In this document: in pieces, positions 25,889-34,928 of the stretch
Layout of the letters: each line of letters starts with the position of its first letter
Numbering within the stretch: position 1 is the first letter of the stretch
Origin: Candidatus Dormiibacterota bacterium
Lineage (GTDB): Bacteria > Chloroflexota > Dormibacteria > Aeolococcales > Bog-877
Direction of reading: 5' to 3'
Assembly (NCBI GenBank): GCA_027313505.1
Contig: DAHVDN010000026.1
Coordinates: 1,335 to 44,378, forward strand
Length of the DNA stretch: 43,044 nucleotides
Notes under the pieces: model-generated
Seen by the model: only the letters and a program-made list of their open reading frames with translations
Told to the model about the DNA's origin: nothing
Databases searched by the model: none
Program-made: the position numbers and the translations under genes

Positions 25889-25907
25889 GACCCGGAGAGT
25901 GCGGGTC
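25889..25907 (+). terminator. Hairpin after coxE, possible terminator
   Basis: GACCCG (25889-25894) pairs with CGGGTC (25902-25907) around a 7-base loop, 20 bases after the coxE stop. There is no T-run, so it may be a weak or Rho-assisted terminator or an RNA-stabilising end. Confidence 0.35.
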
Positions 25908-26095
25908 CCACCAAGCCCTCAGGAGACTTCCACCACATTGGCCACCACGACTGTGTCCCGCCAGGCACCTGGTAGGGAGTTGGCGTTCCCCGTATGAGTA
26001 TGGGTCCGGGCCAGTTCCCCGACAGCGGCCTGGGCCCGGTGACCACTGTTGAGGAGGAAGGGTCGCCCTAGCCGACCTGTGAGAAAGTCCACCTT

Positions 26096-27361
26096 GTGAG
26101 TAGTGACGGTCGTTTGCCTCCAGATCCAACGGCGCGCGGCAGCTGGTTCGGACCAGTGCTCAGCACCCAGCGCTACCGTATTCCGCTTGCGGCAACTCTG
26201 ACCTATTGCGTGGTCGCGGCCCTGGGTATCGCGCTGGGGCTGCATATCACCGCAGGGGAGTTGGGCCGACAGGCCAGTCTTGCAAACGACCTCTTTCGCT
26301 GGGACTCGAACGCGTACCTGAGTATCGCCGAGCACGGGTACATCGTTGGATCAAGAGCGGCCACGGTCACCTACGACTACAACGCGGCCTTCTTTCCGGG
26401 TTACGCCGTCATCGAGTTGCTGCTTGGCCATGTCGTCGGGTGGTCGCCCATCTGGATGATCCTGCCCGCCTTCGGCCTTGGTGTGCTCTCAATTTTTACC
26501 TTCCACAGCTTGGCCAACCGATTCCTCACGGGAAGGGAACTGGCTCTTTGCACTTTTGGCTTCGCTCTCTACCCGGGCGCCAGTTTCATGGTCGCCGCCT
26601 ATCCCGTGACGGCGCTGAACCTTTGCACCATCTTTATGATTCTGGCTCTCTTGGGAAAGCGGCCAGGGCGGGCCGCGATCTGGGGTGGCATCGGCAGTCT
26701 CTTCGGCCCACTTGGTGTGGTGGTGGCACTTGTAGTTCCAGCTTATGTGGTCATGTCAGGGCTGCGGACAGGTCGCCGGGAGCCCGCCTCGCGGTCCGGG
26801 CACTTCCGTGCAGGCCTCCGGTTCGCACTCCTGTTGTTGGTCGATTTTTCCGGTGCGCTAGCGGTTGTGGTCTATCAGGGGATCACCCTTGGGAACCCCT
26901 TCGCGCTGTTGAAAGCCCAAGCCCATTGGGGCAGCGCGAGTCTGTTTCGAGAGCTTGAACACGCTCTAACCCTGTATCCCTTGCGCGCTTACTACGGGCA
27001 CCCCTGGGTGGGTACCCCAGGGCATCCACCCTTCAACGGGCTGGAGATCTACCTTCAGTCGGTGGGCTCGATCGTGGCGATGTTCACGATCCTGGCTCTG
27101 GTCTTGGCCCAACGACGGCTGACACCTTGGTACCTGACAGCGGTCGGAGTACTGGTTCTGCTTGCCTATTACTGGTTTGACGGCTCTGTGATCGGAGCGG
27201 TTGCCGGTTGGCGACTGCTCTATATCGCGGTACCGGCGTTCCTGGGCATTGGAGTCGCTGGGCGCCGTCGCTGGCGTCTCATGGTGGCGCTGGTGTCCGC
27301 TTTCGGAGTTGTGATGCTGATCCAGGTGGCACTCACGGTGGCCGGATATTTTGTGGTTTGA
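26096..27361 (+). CDS. PIG-V-like GT-C mannosyltransferase, membrane protein
   Basis: A 421-residue multi-membrane protein. RWDSNAYLSIAEHGY (68-82) and AAFFPGYAVI (97-106) match the first lumenal/periplasmic loop of PIG-V-type mannosyltransferases, in which the RWD aspartate is the likely catalytic acid/base. Many hydrophobic helices follow to the C-terminus. Such enzymes use lipid-linked sugar donors to build envelope glycans or glycoproteins. Start: GTG 26096 has only a weak upstream site (GAGAAAG), so the start is uncertain. It lies 226 bases after coxE and is not clearly part of that operon. Acceptor and sugar are unknown. Confidence 0.75.
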   Translation: MSSDGRLPPDPTARGSWFGPVLSTQRYRIPLAATLTYCVVAALGIALGLHITAGELGRQASLANDLFRWDSNAYLSIAEHGYIVGSRAATVTYDYNAAFFPGYAVIELLLGHVVGWSPIWMILPAFGLGVLSIFTFHSLANRFLTGRELALCTFGFALYPGASFMVAAYPVTALNLCTIFMILALLGKRPGRAAIWGGIGSLFGPLGVVVALVVPAYVVMSGLRTGRREPASRSGHFRAGLRFALLLLVDFSGALAVVVYQGITLGNPFALLKAQAHWGSASLFRELEHALTLYPLRAYYGHPWVGTPGHPPFNGLEIYLQSVGSIVAMFTILALVLAQRRLTPWYLTAVGVLVLLAYYWFDGSVIGAVAGWRLLYIAVPAFLGIGVAGRRRWRLMVALVSAFGVVMLIQVALTVAGYFVV

Positions 27362-27783
27362 CGCGGGCTGGAGAGGCTCCGGGAGGGTAGCTGCTGGCGG
27401 AGCCCGGAAGGTCGTACCGACGAGGCTTCCCGGACCGCGCGGCGGCGCAGCGACCACCCCGCCGAAAACGACTCTCTGGGTTGAAGTGGTGGTGCCAACT
27501 GGCGGCTCTGGGGCACCGCGACCACCGGTCTGGAGGACCGACATACCCCGCGACGTCCACAATGGGTGGCCCGGACCCTTGTGGCGATGGACACTTGGAC
27601 GAATCTGGAAGCGGCAGCACTTAACGCTGGGGCGGTATGGCGCCCCGTTCGTTACCTCGCCCAGTTTGGCTCGACAGTGGACGGGACCCTAACGGCAACC
27701 ATCACCTAGTACCCCTTCAACCCTCATCCCTTTGCTGGACCAAGACTGTCGGAGGCGGCCGAGGACGTCTGTAGACTCGTGCG
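27362..27783. other. Non-coding region between two glycosyltransferase genes
   Basis: 422 bases with no supported gene. A hairpin lies at 27375-27404, just after the first glycosyltransferase. The rest shows no strong repeat or RNA signature. Short open frames on both strands lack start sites and resemble no known protein. Confidence 0.5.
27375..27404 (+). terminator. Hairpin after the PIG-V-like gene
   Basis: GGCTCCG (27375-27381) pairs with CGGAGCC (27398-27404), seven perfect pairs with a 16-base loop, 13 bases after the stop. No T-run follows, so termination is only possible. Confidence 0.3.
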
Positions 27784-29022
27784 ATGTTGCGTCGGCGGGA
27801 ACATCTGATCCAGCCAGCGCTGGCGGGGATCGTGGCCAGCTATCTCTTGGTCGTGGCACTTCAGATTGGGCAGCAGTGGCCGCCCGACTTCGCCGCCTTC
27901 TACGCGGTTGCGCGGGCCCTGGCACACGGCCAGGCGGGAGGGTATGCGGATCTCTATTCCGTCGCCTTTCAGACCCGCGCTTTCGAAGTCCTGTCCAGCG
28001 TTCATGGAGAGGTTTTCGCAGAGCTGTTCTTGAATCCACCTCCCGCAGTCTGGTTGGTCACACCGTGGACGGTACTCCCATTGCGCATTGCCTTCCTGAC
28101 TTGGGATGCGTTCGCCTTTGCTCTTGGCGCGGTGGGCACGGCCTGGCTAGCCCGGCAGATCCCGATCCGCCGCGACCCGGGCTTAGTGACGTTGATGGCG
28201 CTGGCATCCTATCCGTTCTACCTGGCTCTGGGAGAGGGCCAGTACGATCTCCTTTGGCCGCTGGCCCTGGCGCTTTTTGGGAGCGCGCTGGGTCCACAGC
28301 CAACTTGGCACGTCTGGGCCAAGACAGGTATTAGTTCGCTCATCTTCGTAGCCAAACCCGAACTCTTTCTGGTCCTTGTAGGACCGGCCGTATTCGCACG
28401 CCGGGTCCCGGCAGTGCGGGCCTTCGCCGTGTGGGTGGCTGCCCTGGCGATTTTCTCCCTGGTACTGATTGGGCCGCGCGGGCTGGTCGCCGCCATCCAC
28501 CTCGAGGCGTACAACATCTCCCAGCGATACACGCCTTTGGCGGATAGCACCGCGCTCTCGGTGTTCTGGCACCTTCTCGGCCCCGGACGGCTCACGGTTG
28601 CCCTGGGTTGGGCGGCCTTGGCTCTGGCCATCGTTGGCATGGCGTTGGCATGGGCCCGCAAGCCACCGATTGGTAGCGCCGACTGGATGCTCAGCCTGAG
28701 TTCCGTGGTGTGCCTGTCCCTGGTGGTGGCGCCCCACTCCTTGGGGCACAGCCTCACGCTGCTGGTCGGCCCCCTAGTCTGGTGCGCAGCGGCATTGCAG
28801 CAATCGGGACGCGGGCTCGGTCCACTGATTCCCTGGGTAGCTACGATAAATATTGCGCTCTTAGTGGATTCCGCACCGGGTATCGCCCTACCGGTGCCGC
28901 TCACTCCGTTGGTCCTCATGGCAGCCGCGGTCATCGCCTGGCGGGCCAGGCGGTGGCTTGGCAGCTCGACGGTGGATGGCAAGCCTTACGGTGAACGGGC
29001 GGGACTAGGGGCGGCCTCATGA
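27784..29022 (+). CDS. GT87-type (DUF2029) membrane glycosyltransferase
   Basis: A 412-residue multi-membrane protein of the GT-C fold, most like the DUF2029/GT87 polyprenyl-phosphate-sugar transferases. The first periplasmic loop has the conserved aspartate in PPDFAAFYAVARALAHG (33-49, Asp35) followed by ADLY. About ten hydrophobic helices follow, and the C-terminal tail is short and basic. In mycobacteria GT87 enzymes extend lipomannan and arabinogalactan. The SD is weak. It probably works in the same envelope glycan pathway as the PIG-V-like protein upstream, though 422 bases separate them and they may be transcribed separately. Confidence 0.7.
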   Translation: MLRRREHLIQPALAGIVASYLLVVALQIGQQWPPDFAAFYAVARALAHGQAGGYADLYSVAFQTRAFEVLSSVHGEVFAELFLNPPPAVWLVTPWTVLPLRIAFLTWDAFAFALGAVGTAWLARQIPIRRDPGLVTLMALASYPFYLALGEGQYDLLWPLALALFGSALGPQPTWHVWAKTGISSLIFVAKPELFLVLVGPAVFARRVPAVRAFAVWVAALAIFSLVLIGPRGLVAAIHLEAYNISQRYTPLADSTALSVFWHLLGPGRLTVALGWAALALAIVGMALAWARKPPIGSADWMLSLSSVVCLSLVVAPHSLGHSLTLLVGPLVWCAAALQQSGRGLGPLIPWVATINIALLVDSAPGIALPVPLTPLVLMAAAVIAWRARRWLGSSTVDGKPYGERAGLGAAS

Positions 29023-29550
29023 ACGGCCAGCGCGGCGGGCGCAGCTTTCCCAGAGAGGCCGTCGGGCTCTGGCGACTTCGGTGCCCGGAGTGACCCCGCG
29101 CTGCATCCAATTCTCAAGGCCCGAGGCAATCTGCTGTGCGCCGCGACGGCTTTGGGATCGGCTCCCGTCACCCAGCTCCAGCGGATTCGACCTCGAATAG
29201 TACCCGAGCTGATGGTGAGAGGTTGCGAAGGGCGATGCTTACGGCTGCGCCTATGACGAAGGTATCGACGATGTAAGTCAACAGGTGTCGATCGCCGAGC
29301 GGAGAGACTCCGGTCCAGGCACGAACCTCTGGCGGTCGAGACATCTGTCCGTCAGCCCCCGATTCGCCATCAGTTCCCCTCAGGAACCGACCCAACCCGA
29401 GAAGTCCCCATACCAGTGAGGCCAGCCGCCAGCGCATGGAACGCGCGCTGAGCCAGGCGCCGTGATCAGTCGTGTTGTCGCCAAAGGGCTACCGGGTTGT
29501 GGAGCGGAGAACGGCGGGACGCCAGCACGCCGCGAACACCGCTGTGCGAC
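29023..29550. other. Mostly non-coding region after the GT87 gene
   Basis: 528 bases. One short open frame on the minus strand (29168-29437) is described separately with low confidence. No RNA gene, repeat or mobile-element remnant was recognised. Confidence 0.45.
29168..29437 (-). CDS. Doubtful small membrane ORF
   Basis: An 89-residue open frame with one possible hydrophobic segment, YIVDTFVIGAAVSIAL, near residues 55-70. It has an ATG but no SD sequence, and its third codon positions are clearly less GC-rich than those of neighbouring genes. No family is recognised. It could be a decayed gene or chance. Confidence 0.2.
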   Translation of the reverse strand: MRWRLASLVWGLLGLGRFLRGTDGESGADGQMSRPPEVRAWTGVSPLGDRHLLTYIVDTFVIGAAVSIALRNLSPSARVLFEVESAGAG

Positions 29551-30207
29551 CTACTCGAGGACCACCAGGAGTTCAGTTCGGGAAAGCAGCTGATATCTGT
29601 TCGAGCCCGGTCGCAGGAACTGGAACCACTCGTTGGGAACAATTACGCCCAAGTGGTTGGATTGCAGCCGTTGCGCTGCTCGCCTGGGAGTTTGTAGATT
29701 GGGAAAGCCAATCGCGCGCCCGTCAGATACCACCCCACAAAGGGCGCCGAACTCCTCTGCCATGGAGTCGGCGAGCTCCCAAAGCTCATCCTCATTTACG
29801 GTTTCGGCAAGCTCGGTCCACGGTGGGAGCCTGAGCGTCACCTCTCCGGTGGGACTTCGGTCAGTCTGGCAGGCCTCCAGCACCACCGGTTGGTCGTGCC
29901 AGAGCAAAGGCTCTCCTAGGATGAGCGGCGCTCCGCGCCTGCTACCTGTCACGTAGCGCTCACGGGAGTGGTCAGCCTCCACCCAGCCGCCGGCTCGGAG
30001 GGTGTCCAGCGCGCGGCCAGCCAGCCAGGGGCCCCCCGTCTCCAGGGGGCAGCAGAAGGAGAGCGTGGTCTCATCAGCGGTTGGCCAGCAGCTGCGCCAC
30101 CGGACCCGCTCCGCGCGGTCATCCCCAACGCCGTCCAGACTGATCATTGCTTCAAGGTTAATCAGGTTCCCTGAGCCGGCCATCCGGGGCCGCGCCATTC
30201 TGATCAT
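29551..30207 (-). CDS. Hypothetical protein
   Basis: Up to 218 residues, not recognised. Codon use matches real genes here (GC-rich third positions over most of its length), so I think it is expressed. The N-terminal half contains VRWRSCWPTADETTLSFCC, with closely spaced Trp and Cys. The middle has EDELWELADSMAEEFGAL, an acidic helix, and the C-terminal third has a PNEWFQFLRPG segment. There is no signal peptide or membrane helix. The start is uncertain: ATG at 30207 has no SD, and codons before residue 21 are atypical, so ATG 30147 is a good alternative. No partner is evident; MMPL lies upstream on the same strand after 339 bases. Confidence 0.55.
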   Translation of the reverse strand: MIRMARPRMAGSGNLINLEAMISLDGVGDDRAERVRWRSCWPTADETTLSFCCPLETGGPWLAGRALDTLRAGGWVEADHSRERYVTGSRRGAPLILGEPLLWHDQPVVLEACQTDRSPTGEVTLRLPPWTELAETVNEDELWELADSMAEEFGALCGVVSDGRAIGFPNLQTPRRAAQRLQSNHLGVIVPNEWFQFLRPGSNRYQLLSRTELLVVLE

Positions 30208-30546
30208 CGGTTGGAGAAGGTCTGAATGGGAGGATCGTCGCCGAACCGGCCGTTATGGTCGGCTCGCAGCCTTCCCCAGCGTCCACTCTTCTGGCGGCTT
30301 AGGGCGCGGGATTGCGAGTCCGGAATCGGACGACGGACTGGGAAGCACAGGACCCCATCCCCGGGCAGGGAGTGGCCCATGACAAGCTCATCCATCGCCC
30401 CCGCGGGCGGCGCGCCGTGGCCTCCCAGCTTGACGTGAGCACCGAAAGGCCCTATCCCGTGGCGGGCTCAAGGGGCTCATGTACCAGGCGGACCCAGCTG
30501 CCCCTTTTGGAAGTTACGAGGATGTCCCGCCGCCAGGTCAGCGCCG
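30208..30546. other. Intergenic region downstream of the MMPL gene
   Basis: 339 bases between the MMPL stop and the hypothetical gene. Nothing convincing was seen: no terminator with a T-run, no tRNA fold, and the short open frames on either strand have no support. Confidence 0.45.
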
Positions 30547-32619
30547 TCAGGTCGTTTGACTTTCCGCAGATGGCGCCAAGGTACTTGGCGCCCAGGGCCA
30601 CCAGAACCGGTCGCCGAGCAACAAGGCAACCGCGGGGACGACAAGGCTTCGGACGATGAAGGTGTCCAAAAGGACGCCGACCGCCACCAGGAACCCGAGT
30701 TCTGTGAGGGCCACCAACGGGAGCACGCCGAGGACCGTGAAGGTGGCGGCGAGCACCAACCCGGCCGACGTGATAACTCCGCCGGTCGCGCCCAGGGCCA
30801 CCTGCGCCCCCCGCCTGGGGTCTCCGGCGGCCTCCTGGCGGATCCTCGAGGCCAGAAAGACGGTGTAGTCGACCCCCAGGGCCACCAGGAACACGAAGCC
30901 CAGCAGGGCCACCGATGAGTCCATCCCGGCGAAGCCGAAGATGAGACGGACGGCGAGGCTCGACAGCCCCAGCGCCGCCAGGAACGAGAGCACCACCGAG
31001 GCGGTGAGCAGGATCGGTGCCACAACCGAGCGCAGCAGCAGCCCCAGCATCACCAGAACCACGAGGAGCACGATGGGGATAACCAACAGCCGGTCATGGG
31101 CGGCGGCCTGGTTCAGGTCGATCTGAACTGCCGTCGGGCCTCCGATCAGGACGGCGTTCCCGAAGTGCTGGCTCTCGGCGGAGCGCAGCGCTCTTACCAC
31201 GGCCTCGGCTCGGGTGCCATCTGGCGCATTGGCCAGGGTGGCCAGGAACACCGCGGCGTCGTGGTGAACATACGCCGGGCCAACGCTGGCGATCCCTGCG
31301 ACGCCTGAGGCCAGTCTCTCCGCCGCCGGAAGCAGTGCCGGGTTCTTGGTCGCCACCACGACCGGTCCGGTGCTCCCTGCCGGGAAGGAGCGGGAGAGGA
31401 GAGTCTGCGCGGTCGTCGAAGCCACCTTGCCGCTGAAGCTCTTCGATTGGGGCAGGCTCGGAGGGTAGGCGAGAAGCCCCAGGCAGAGTAGGGCCAGCGC
31501 CCCGATCCCAGCCCCCGCCACTGGTCCCGGGTGCAGCCCAACCCAGGCCGCGGTGCGGCGCCAGCTGAGGAGGTGTGCCCTGGGTGCTTGGCCGACTCGA
31601 GGCACCAGCGGCCAGAATGCCGCCCTGCCGAACGTCAGCAGGAGAGGCGGTAGAAGGGTGAGGCTCCCGAGCAGCACGGCGGCGATTCCGATTGCCCCTA
31701 CCGGCCCGAGCGCCCTGATGTCCCGCTCGTTGGACACCAGGAGCACCAGGAGGCTCAGGATCACGGTAGTGGCCGAGACGGCCAGGGTGGGCGCCACCCG
31801 TTCTAGCGCCGTCGCCATCGCTCGGGCGGGCTGGGGCTCAGACCTCAACTCCTCGCGGTATCTGGCCACCAGCAGTAAGGAGTAGTCGGTGCCCGCACCG
31901 AACATAAGGACGGTCAGGATTCCGATGGACATCCCGTTGACAACGAATCCTCCCCGCGCCAGGAGGTAGACCCCAGCCTGGCCCAGAAGGGTGGCGAACC
32001 CTACCGTGATGAGCGGGAATAGCCATAGGAACAGGCTGCGGTAGGTGAGGAGCAGAAGCACAGTGACCACCAGCACTGTGGCTAAGAGCAAGATCCCATC
32101 AATCCCCGAAAAGGCGCCGGCGGTGTCCGCGAGCACCGCGGCCGGACCGCCGACCCCGACCTCCAGCCCAGCCGGGTGCCCGGCCAGGGAGGCTCTGAGC
32201 TGGGTCACGTCGGAGGCCACCTCGGTGGCGGATGTGTTGGCGCCGAGCGAGACCTCGATCAGGATCCCGTCGTGGTTGGGCGACAGCGCCGGGGCGCTGA
32301 CCCCCGTCGCGCCCGCGATGCCCAGGGCCGTGACCCGCGCCTGGGCAGCTTTCGCGTACGCCAGGTCCCCGGTGGTGACTCCCGACCTCCGGTAGAGGAT
32401 GACGATCGCCGACAGGCGGTTGAGGGCAGGGAACTGGGACTGGATGTCGGCGGCCAGGGTGGAGGGGGCCCCCGACGGGACGAAGCTCGCCTGACTGTTC
32501 TGCTCCACCGCGGTCAACTTCGACGAGAATGGCACCAGCGCGGCGGCACCCCCCAGCCAGATCACGATCAGCACCCATCGCGAGCGCCGTCCTGTCACCA
32601 GAGCTGCGAGTAACTTCAA
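30547..32619 (-). CDS. MMPL/RND-family exporter
   Basis: A 690-residue membrane transporter of the MMPL (mycobacterial membrane protein large) branch of RND pumps, which export lipids or drugs by proton motive force. The internal duplication is visible: a first helix (WVLIVIWLGGAAALVPF, residues 15-31), a large outer domain, a helix block with GAGTDYSLLLVARYREEL, then a second outer domain and helix block with VALGVDYTVFLASRIRQE. Both GxGxDY-type motifs carry the aspartate used for proton transfer. It starts at TTG 32619 with GGAAG/GGTGGG upstream. It is divergent from a TetR gene across a shared palindrome, which strongly suggests repression by that regulator. The substrate is unknown. Confidence 0.88.
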   Translation of the reverse strand: MKLLAALVTGRRSRWVLIVIWLGGAAALVPFSSKLTAVEQNSQASFVPSGAPSTLAADIQSQFPALNRLSAIVILYRRSGVTTGDLAYAKAAQARVTALGIAGATGVSAPALSPNHDGILIEVSLGANTSATEVASDVTQLRASLAGHPAGLEVGVGGPAAVLADTAGAFSGIDGILLLATVLVVTVLLLLTYRSLFLWLFPLITVGFATLLGQAGVYLLARGGFVVNGMSIGILTVLMFGAGTDYSLLLVARYREELRSEPQPARAMATALERVAPTLAVSATTVILSLLVLLVSNERDIRALGPVGAIGIAAVLLGSLTLLPPLLLTFGRAAFWPLVPRVGQAPRAHLLSWRRTAAWVGLHPGPVAGAGIGALALLCLGLLAYPPSLPQSKSFSGKVASTTAQTLLSRSFPAGSTGPVVVATKNPALLPAAERLASGVAGIASVGPAYVHHDAAVFLATLANAPDGTRAEAVVRALRSAESQHFGNAVLIGGPTAVQIDLNQAAAHDRLLVIPIVLLVVLVMLGLLLRSVVAPILLTASVVLSFLAALGLSSLAVRLIFGFAGMDSSVALLGFVFLVALGVDYTVFLASRIRQEAAGDPRRGAQVALGATGGVITSAGLVLAATFTVLGVLPLVALTELGFLVAVGVLLDTFIVRSLVVPAVALLLGDRFWWPWAPSTLAPSAESQTT

Positions 32620-32674
32620 CCCACCACTTCCATTAGGCTGACTTCAGACCCAATTTCCTTGTGCTGCTCCCCGA

Positions 32675-32695
32675 ACTATACACACTGTATATAGT
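32675..32695. promoter_or_regulatory. Palindromic TetR operator overlapping divergent promoters
   Basis: A 21-base near-perfect palindrome: 9 of 10 symmetric pairs match around a central C, with outer arms ACTATA (32675-32680) and TATAGT (32690-32695). Each arm can serve as a -10 box. On the minus strand TTGTGG (32699-32704), 18 bases and TATAGT form a good promoter for the MMPL gene. On the plus strand TATAGT ends 8 bases before the tetR ATG, so that transcript would be leaderless. A TetR dimer bound here would block both promoters. Confidence 0.7.
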
Positions 32696-32703
32696 CCGCC
32701 ACA

Positions 32704-33366
32704 ATGTCAAATTCAGTTCAACCACCCAGCGACAGCCCCCGGGCGCAGTCCGGAGAGTGGCACGCCACTGTCGAACGTCATCGAGCCCGTAACCGAGGCC
32801 GGATCGTTGAGGCAGCGATGCAGCTGATCGGGGAGCGGGGGCTGGCTCATGTCAGCATGTCCCTTTTGGCTGAGCGTGCTGGGGTCTCGCGAGCCACGCT
32901 GTACCACAACTTCTCCGATCTTGACCACGTTCTGGTCGCCTGGGTGGAGCTCCAGGTCGACAGCTTCGTCTCCGAGGTGGCGCAGCTGGCGGGAGGCGAG
33001 CCCAGCCCAGAAGCCCGCCTGAACCTGGTCATTTCCCGGCTCGCCGACTACTTCGGAAGCACGGACCACCGCCTGGGGCTGGAGCAGCTGGGGAACTTGG
33101 CCATGGCGCCGACCACCGGCAGGGCGGTGGGGGAACGTATGGGCCCGCTAATGGACTTGGTCGCCGGCTGCCTACGTGCCGGCCAGCGGGAGGGCGTGTT
33201 CCGAGTGGATTTGGATCCCGAGGTGCACGCGGCGCTGATTCTGGGCCTTCTGGGTGCCATTCGACCCCACCTCGTCTCGGGCCGTTACAGCCCCAGCGAA
33301 GCCGCAGCCGCCGTCAGCTCCCTGGTCCTCCACGGTGTCACCATCGGGGAGCGGGAACCAAGTTGA
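32704..33366 (+). CDS. TetR-family transcriptional regulator
   Basis: A 220-residue TetR regulator. After a 25-residue charged N-terminus, the helix-turn-helix covers about 30-75 (RIVEAAMQLIGERG, then SLLAERAGVSRATLYHNFS). The C-terminal ligand domain is mostly helical and has no obvious specificity motif. It is divergent from the MMPL exporter and shares the palindrome at 32675-32695, the standard layout for a local repressor relieved by a substrate of the pump. No SD precedes ATG 32704, and a -10 box lies 8 bases upstream, so a leaderless mRNA is likely. A hairpin lies just after the stop. Confidence 0.9.
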   Translation: MSNSVQPPSDSPRAQSGEWHATVERHRARNRGRIVEAAMQLIGERGLAHVSMSLLAERAGVSRATLYHNFSDLDHVLVAWVELQVDSFVSEVAQLAGGEPSPEARLNLVISRLADYFGSTDHRLGLEQLGNLAMAPTTGRAVGERMGPLMDLVAGCLRAGQREGVFRVDLDPEVHAALILGLLGAIRPHLVSGRYSPSEAAAAVSSLVLHGVTIGEREPS

Positions 33367-33379
33367 AGACATTTTGCAA

Positions 33380-33400
33380 GGGCGGCAGAGTTGTCCGCCC
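33380..33400 (+). terminator. Hairpin after tetR, possible terminator
   Basis: GGGCGG (33380-33385) pairs with CCGCCC (33395-33400) around a 9-base loop, 13 bases after the tetR stop. There is no T-run, so the role is uncertain. Confidence 0.3.
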
Positions 33401-33724
33401 AGAAGTTCATGTGCAGCCTGTTCCGGCCGCTATTTCCTTCCATCGCGGACAGTAGAGGCCAGCTTAAGGAAGCCTTCCCAGAACACCAGTTGGAGGCCAA
33501 TTTGCGTGACCAGGACTGCCAGACTCAGTGGGGATCATCGCGCCTCCGTACCGGCAGAACGCAAGCTGGCAGGGGAGGGCCACGAGGCCAGGGTGTTGCC
33601 TGAGCCTGGTTCTATTTCCTTGCCTTATCCCCGATCGGCAGCAGCCGGTTCGAGCCTGCGAGGCTGATGGAATGGGCGCACCAGTCCCGGGAGCGCTAAC
33701 CTAGGCCACTGAGGCATACGCCTT

Positions 33725-33743
33725 CCGTCCGGACTCCGGGCGG
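33725..33743 (+). promoter_or_regulatory. GC-rich hairpin before hppD
   Basis: CCGTCCGG (33725-33732) pairs with CCGGGCGG (33736-33743), eight pairs with one G-U and a 3-base loop. It lies 26 bases before the GTG start of hppD and just before its ribosome binding site. It may stabilise the mRNA or affect translation; function unknown. Confidence 0.3.
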
Positions 33744-33769
33744 GGAATAGGGAAGATGAGGCCGCGATT

Positions 33770-34894
33770 GTGAACGCTGAGGTTCAGTCGACTCCAAAGG
33801 TCCCCGAGTATCGCGAGACCCTACTGGACGGGGTGGACCACATTGAGTTCTACGTGGGCAACGCCCGCCAGGCGGCCCATTTCTACCGCTCCGCCTTCGG
33901 GTTCGATGTGGTGGCGTATTCCGGGCCGGAGACAGGGGTTAGGGACCGGGCCTCATACGTCCTCCGCCAAGGAGATGTCCATCTGGTGATGACCGCTCCC
34001 CTTGCTCCAGACGGCGAGATTGCCGAACATGTGCGGCTCCACGGAGACGGTGTCCGAGCGCTGGCCTTCCAGGTGGAGGATGCCGGCGCCGCGTACCAGG
34101 ACGCCGTCGGCCGGGGTGCGCGCTCCGTGGCCGAACCGCACGCGGTTGCCGATGAGAAGGGGGCGGTCACCCTGGCCACCGTTAAGACCTTCGGGGACAC
34201 GGTGCACACCTTTGTGGAGCGCAACGAATACGAGGGGGCATTCCTGCCCGGATACCGCCAGGAGTTCAAGAGTGGCACCGGAGCCGGCCTCCAGCTGGTC
34301 GACCACTGCGTCTGCAACGTGGAGCTGCACAGGATGGACGAGTGGGTCGACTGGTACAACCGCGTCTTCGGCTTCGACGTCTTCCAGGAGTTCGACGAGA
34401 GCGATATCGCAACTCAGTACTCCGCGCTGCGCAGCAAGGTGGTACGGGGGGGCCGGGGCGGAAGCATCACATTTCCCATCAACGAGCCGGCAAAGGGACT
34501 GAAGCGATCCCAGATTGACGAGTACCTCGACTACTATCACGGCCCCGGGGTCCAGCACATTGCGCTGCACACCGCCGACATCGTCGAGACGGTCGGCTGG
34601 CTGCGTCAGCAGGGGGCGGAATTTCTGGCCGCTCCCAGCGCCTACTACGACACTCTGGGCGATCGGGTCGGCGACATCGACGAGGACTTGGAGCGGTTGA
34701 GGCAGCTCAACATCCTGGTGGATCGGGATGAGCACGGATATCTTCTGCAGATCTTCACCCGTCCCGTGGAGGATCGCCCGACCCTTTTCTTCGAGGTCAT
34801 CCAACGCAAGGGGTGTCGCGGCTTTGGCAAGGGAAACTTCCAGGCCCTCTTCCAAGCGATCGAGAGGGAGCAGGAGGCTCGCGGCAACCTCTGA
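33770..34894 (+). CDS. hppD: 4-hydroxyphenylpyruvate dioxygenase
   Basis: A 374-residue non-haem iron dioxygenase that converts 4-hydroxyphenylpyruvate to homogentisate in tyrosine breakdown. Two vicinal-oxygen-chelate domains are visible. The iron ligands fit the family: His179 (VDHCVCN), His263 (GVQHIALHT) and Glu342 (FFEVIQRKG). The C-terminal [11 protein letters not shown] helix that closes the active site is present. Start: GTG 33770 with GAGG 8 bases upstream. No homogentisate dioxygenase or other tyrosine genes are in the window, so the next steps lie elsewhere, or the product feeds pigment or quinone synthesis. moeA follows 34 bases after the stop. A hydroxymandelate synthase is the main alternative, but the GFGKGNF tail favours HPPD. 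Confidence 0.93.
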   Translation: MNAEVQSTPKVPEYRETLLDGVDHIEFYVGNARQAAHFYRSAFGFDVVAYSGPETGVRDRASYVLRQGDVHLVMTAPLAPDGEIAEHVRLHGDGVRALAFQVEDAGAAYQDAVGRGARSVAEPHAVADEKGAVTLATVKTFGDTVHTFVERNEYEGAFLPGYRQEFKSGTGAGLQLVDHCVCNVELHRMDEWVDWYNRVFGFDVFQEFDESDIATQYSALRSKVVRGGRGGSITFPINEPAKGLKRSQIDEYLDYYHGPGVQHIALHTADIVETVGWLRQQGAEFLAAPSAYYDTLGDRVGDIDEDLERLRQLNILVDRDEHGYLLQIFTRPVEDRPTLFFEVIQRKGCRGFGKGNFQALFQAIEREQEARGNL

Positions 34895-34928
34895 CCGTCC
34901 ACTGCGGCGCAGCCAGGTTGGGAATTTG

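Larger units (their letters stand above)
33367..33769. other. Non-coding region between tetR and hppD
   Basis: 403 bases with no supported gene. It contains a hairpin just after tetR (33380-33400) and a GC-rich hairpin shortly before hppD (33725-33743), listed separately. Short open frames lack ribosome sites and recognisable products. Confidence 0.5.

Noticed and set aside
26206..26958. 250-codon frame in another phase of the PIG-V-like gene
   Set aside because: Arg/Gly/His-rich composition typical of an out-of-frame shadow; the membrane-protein frame is clearly the real one.
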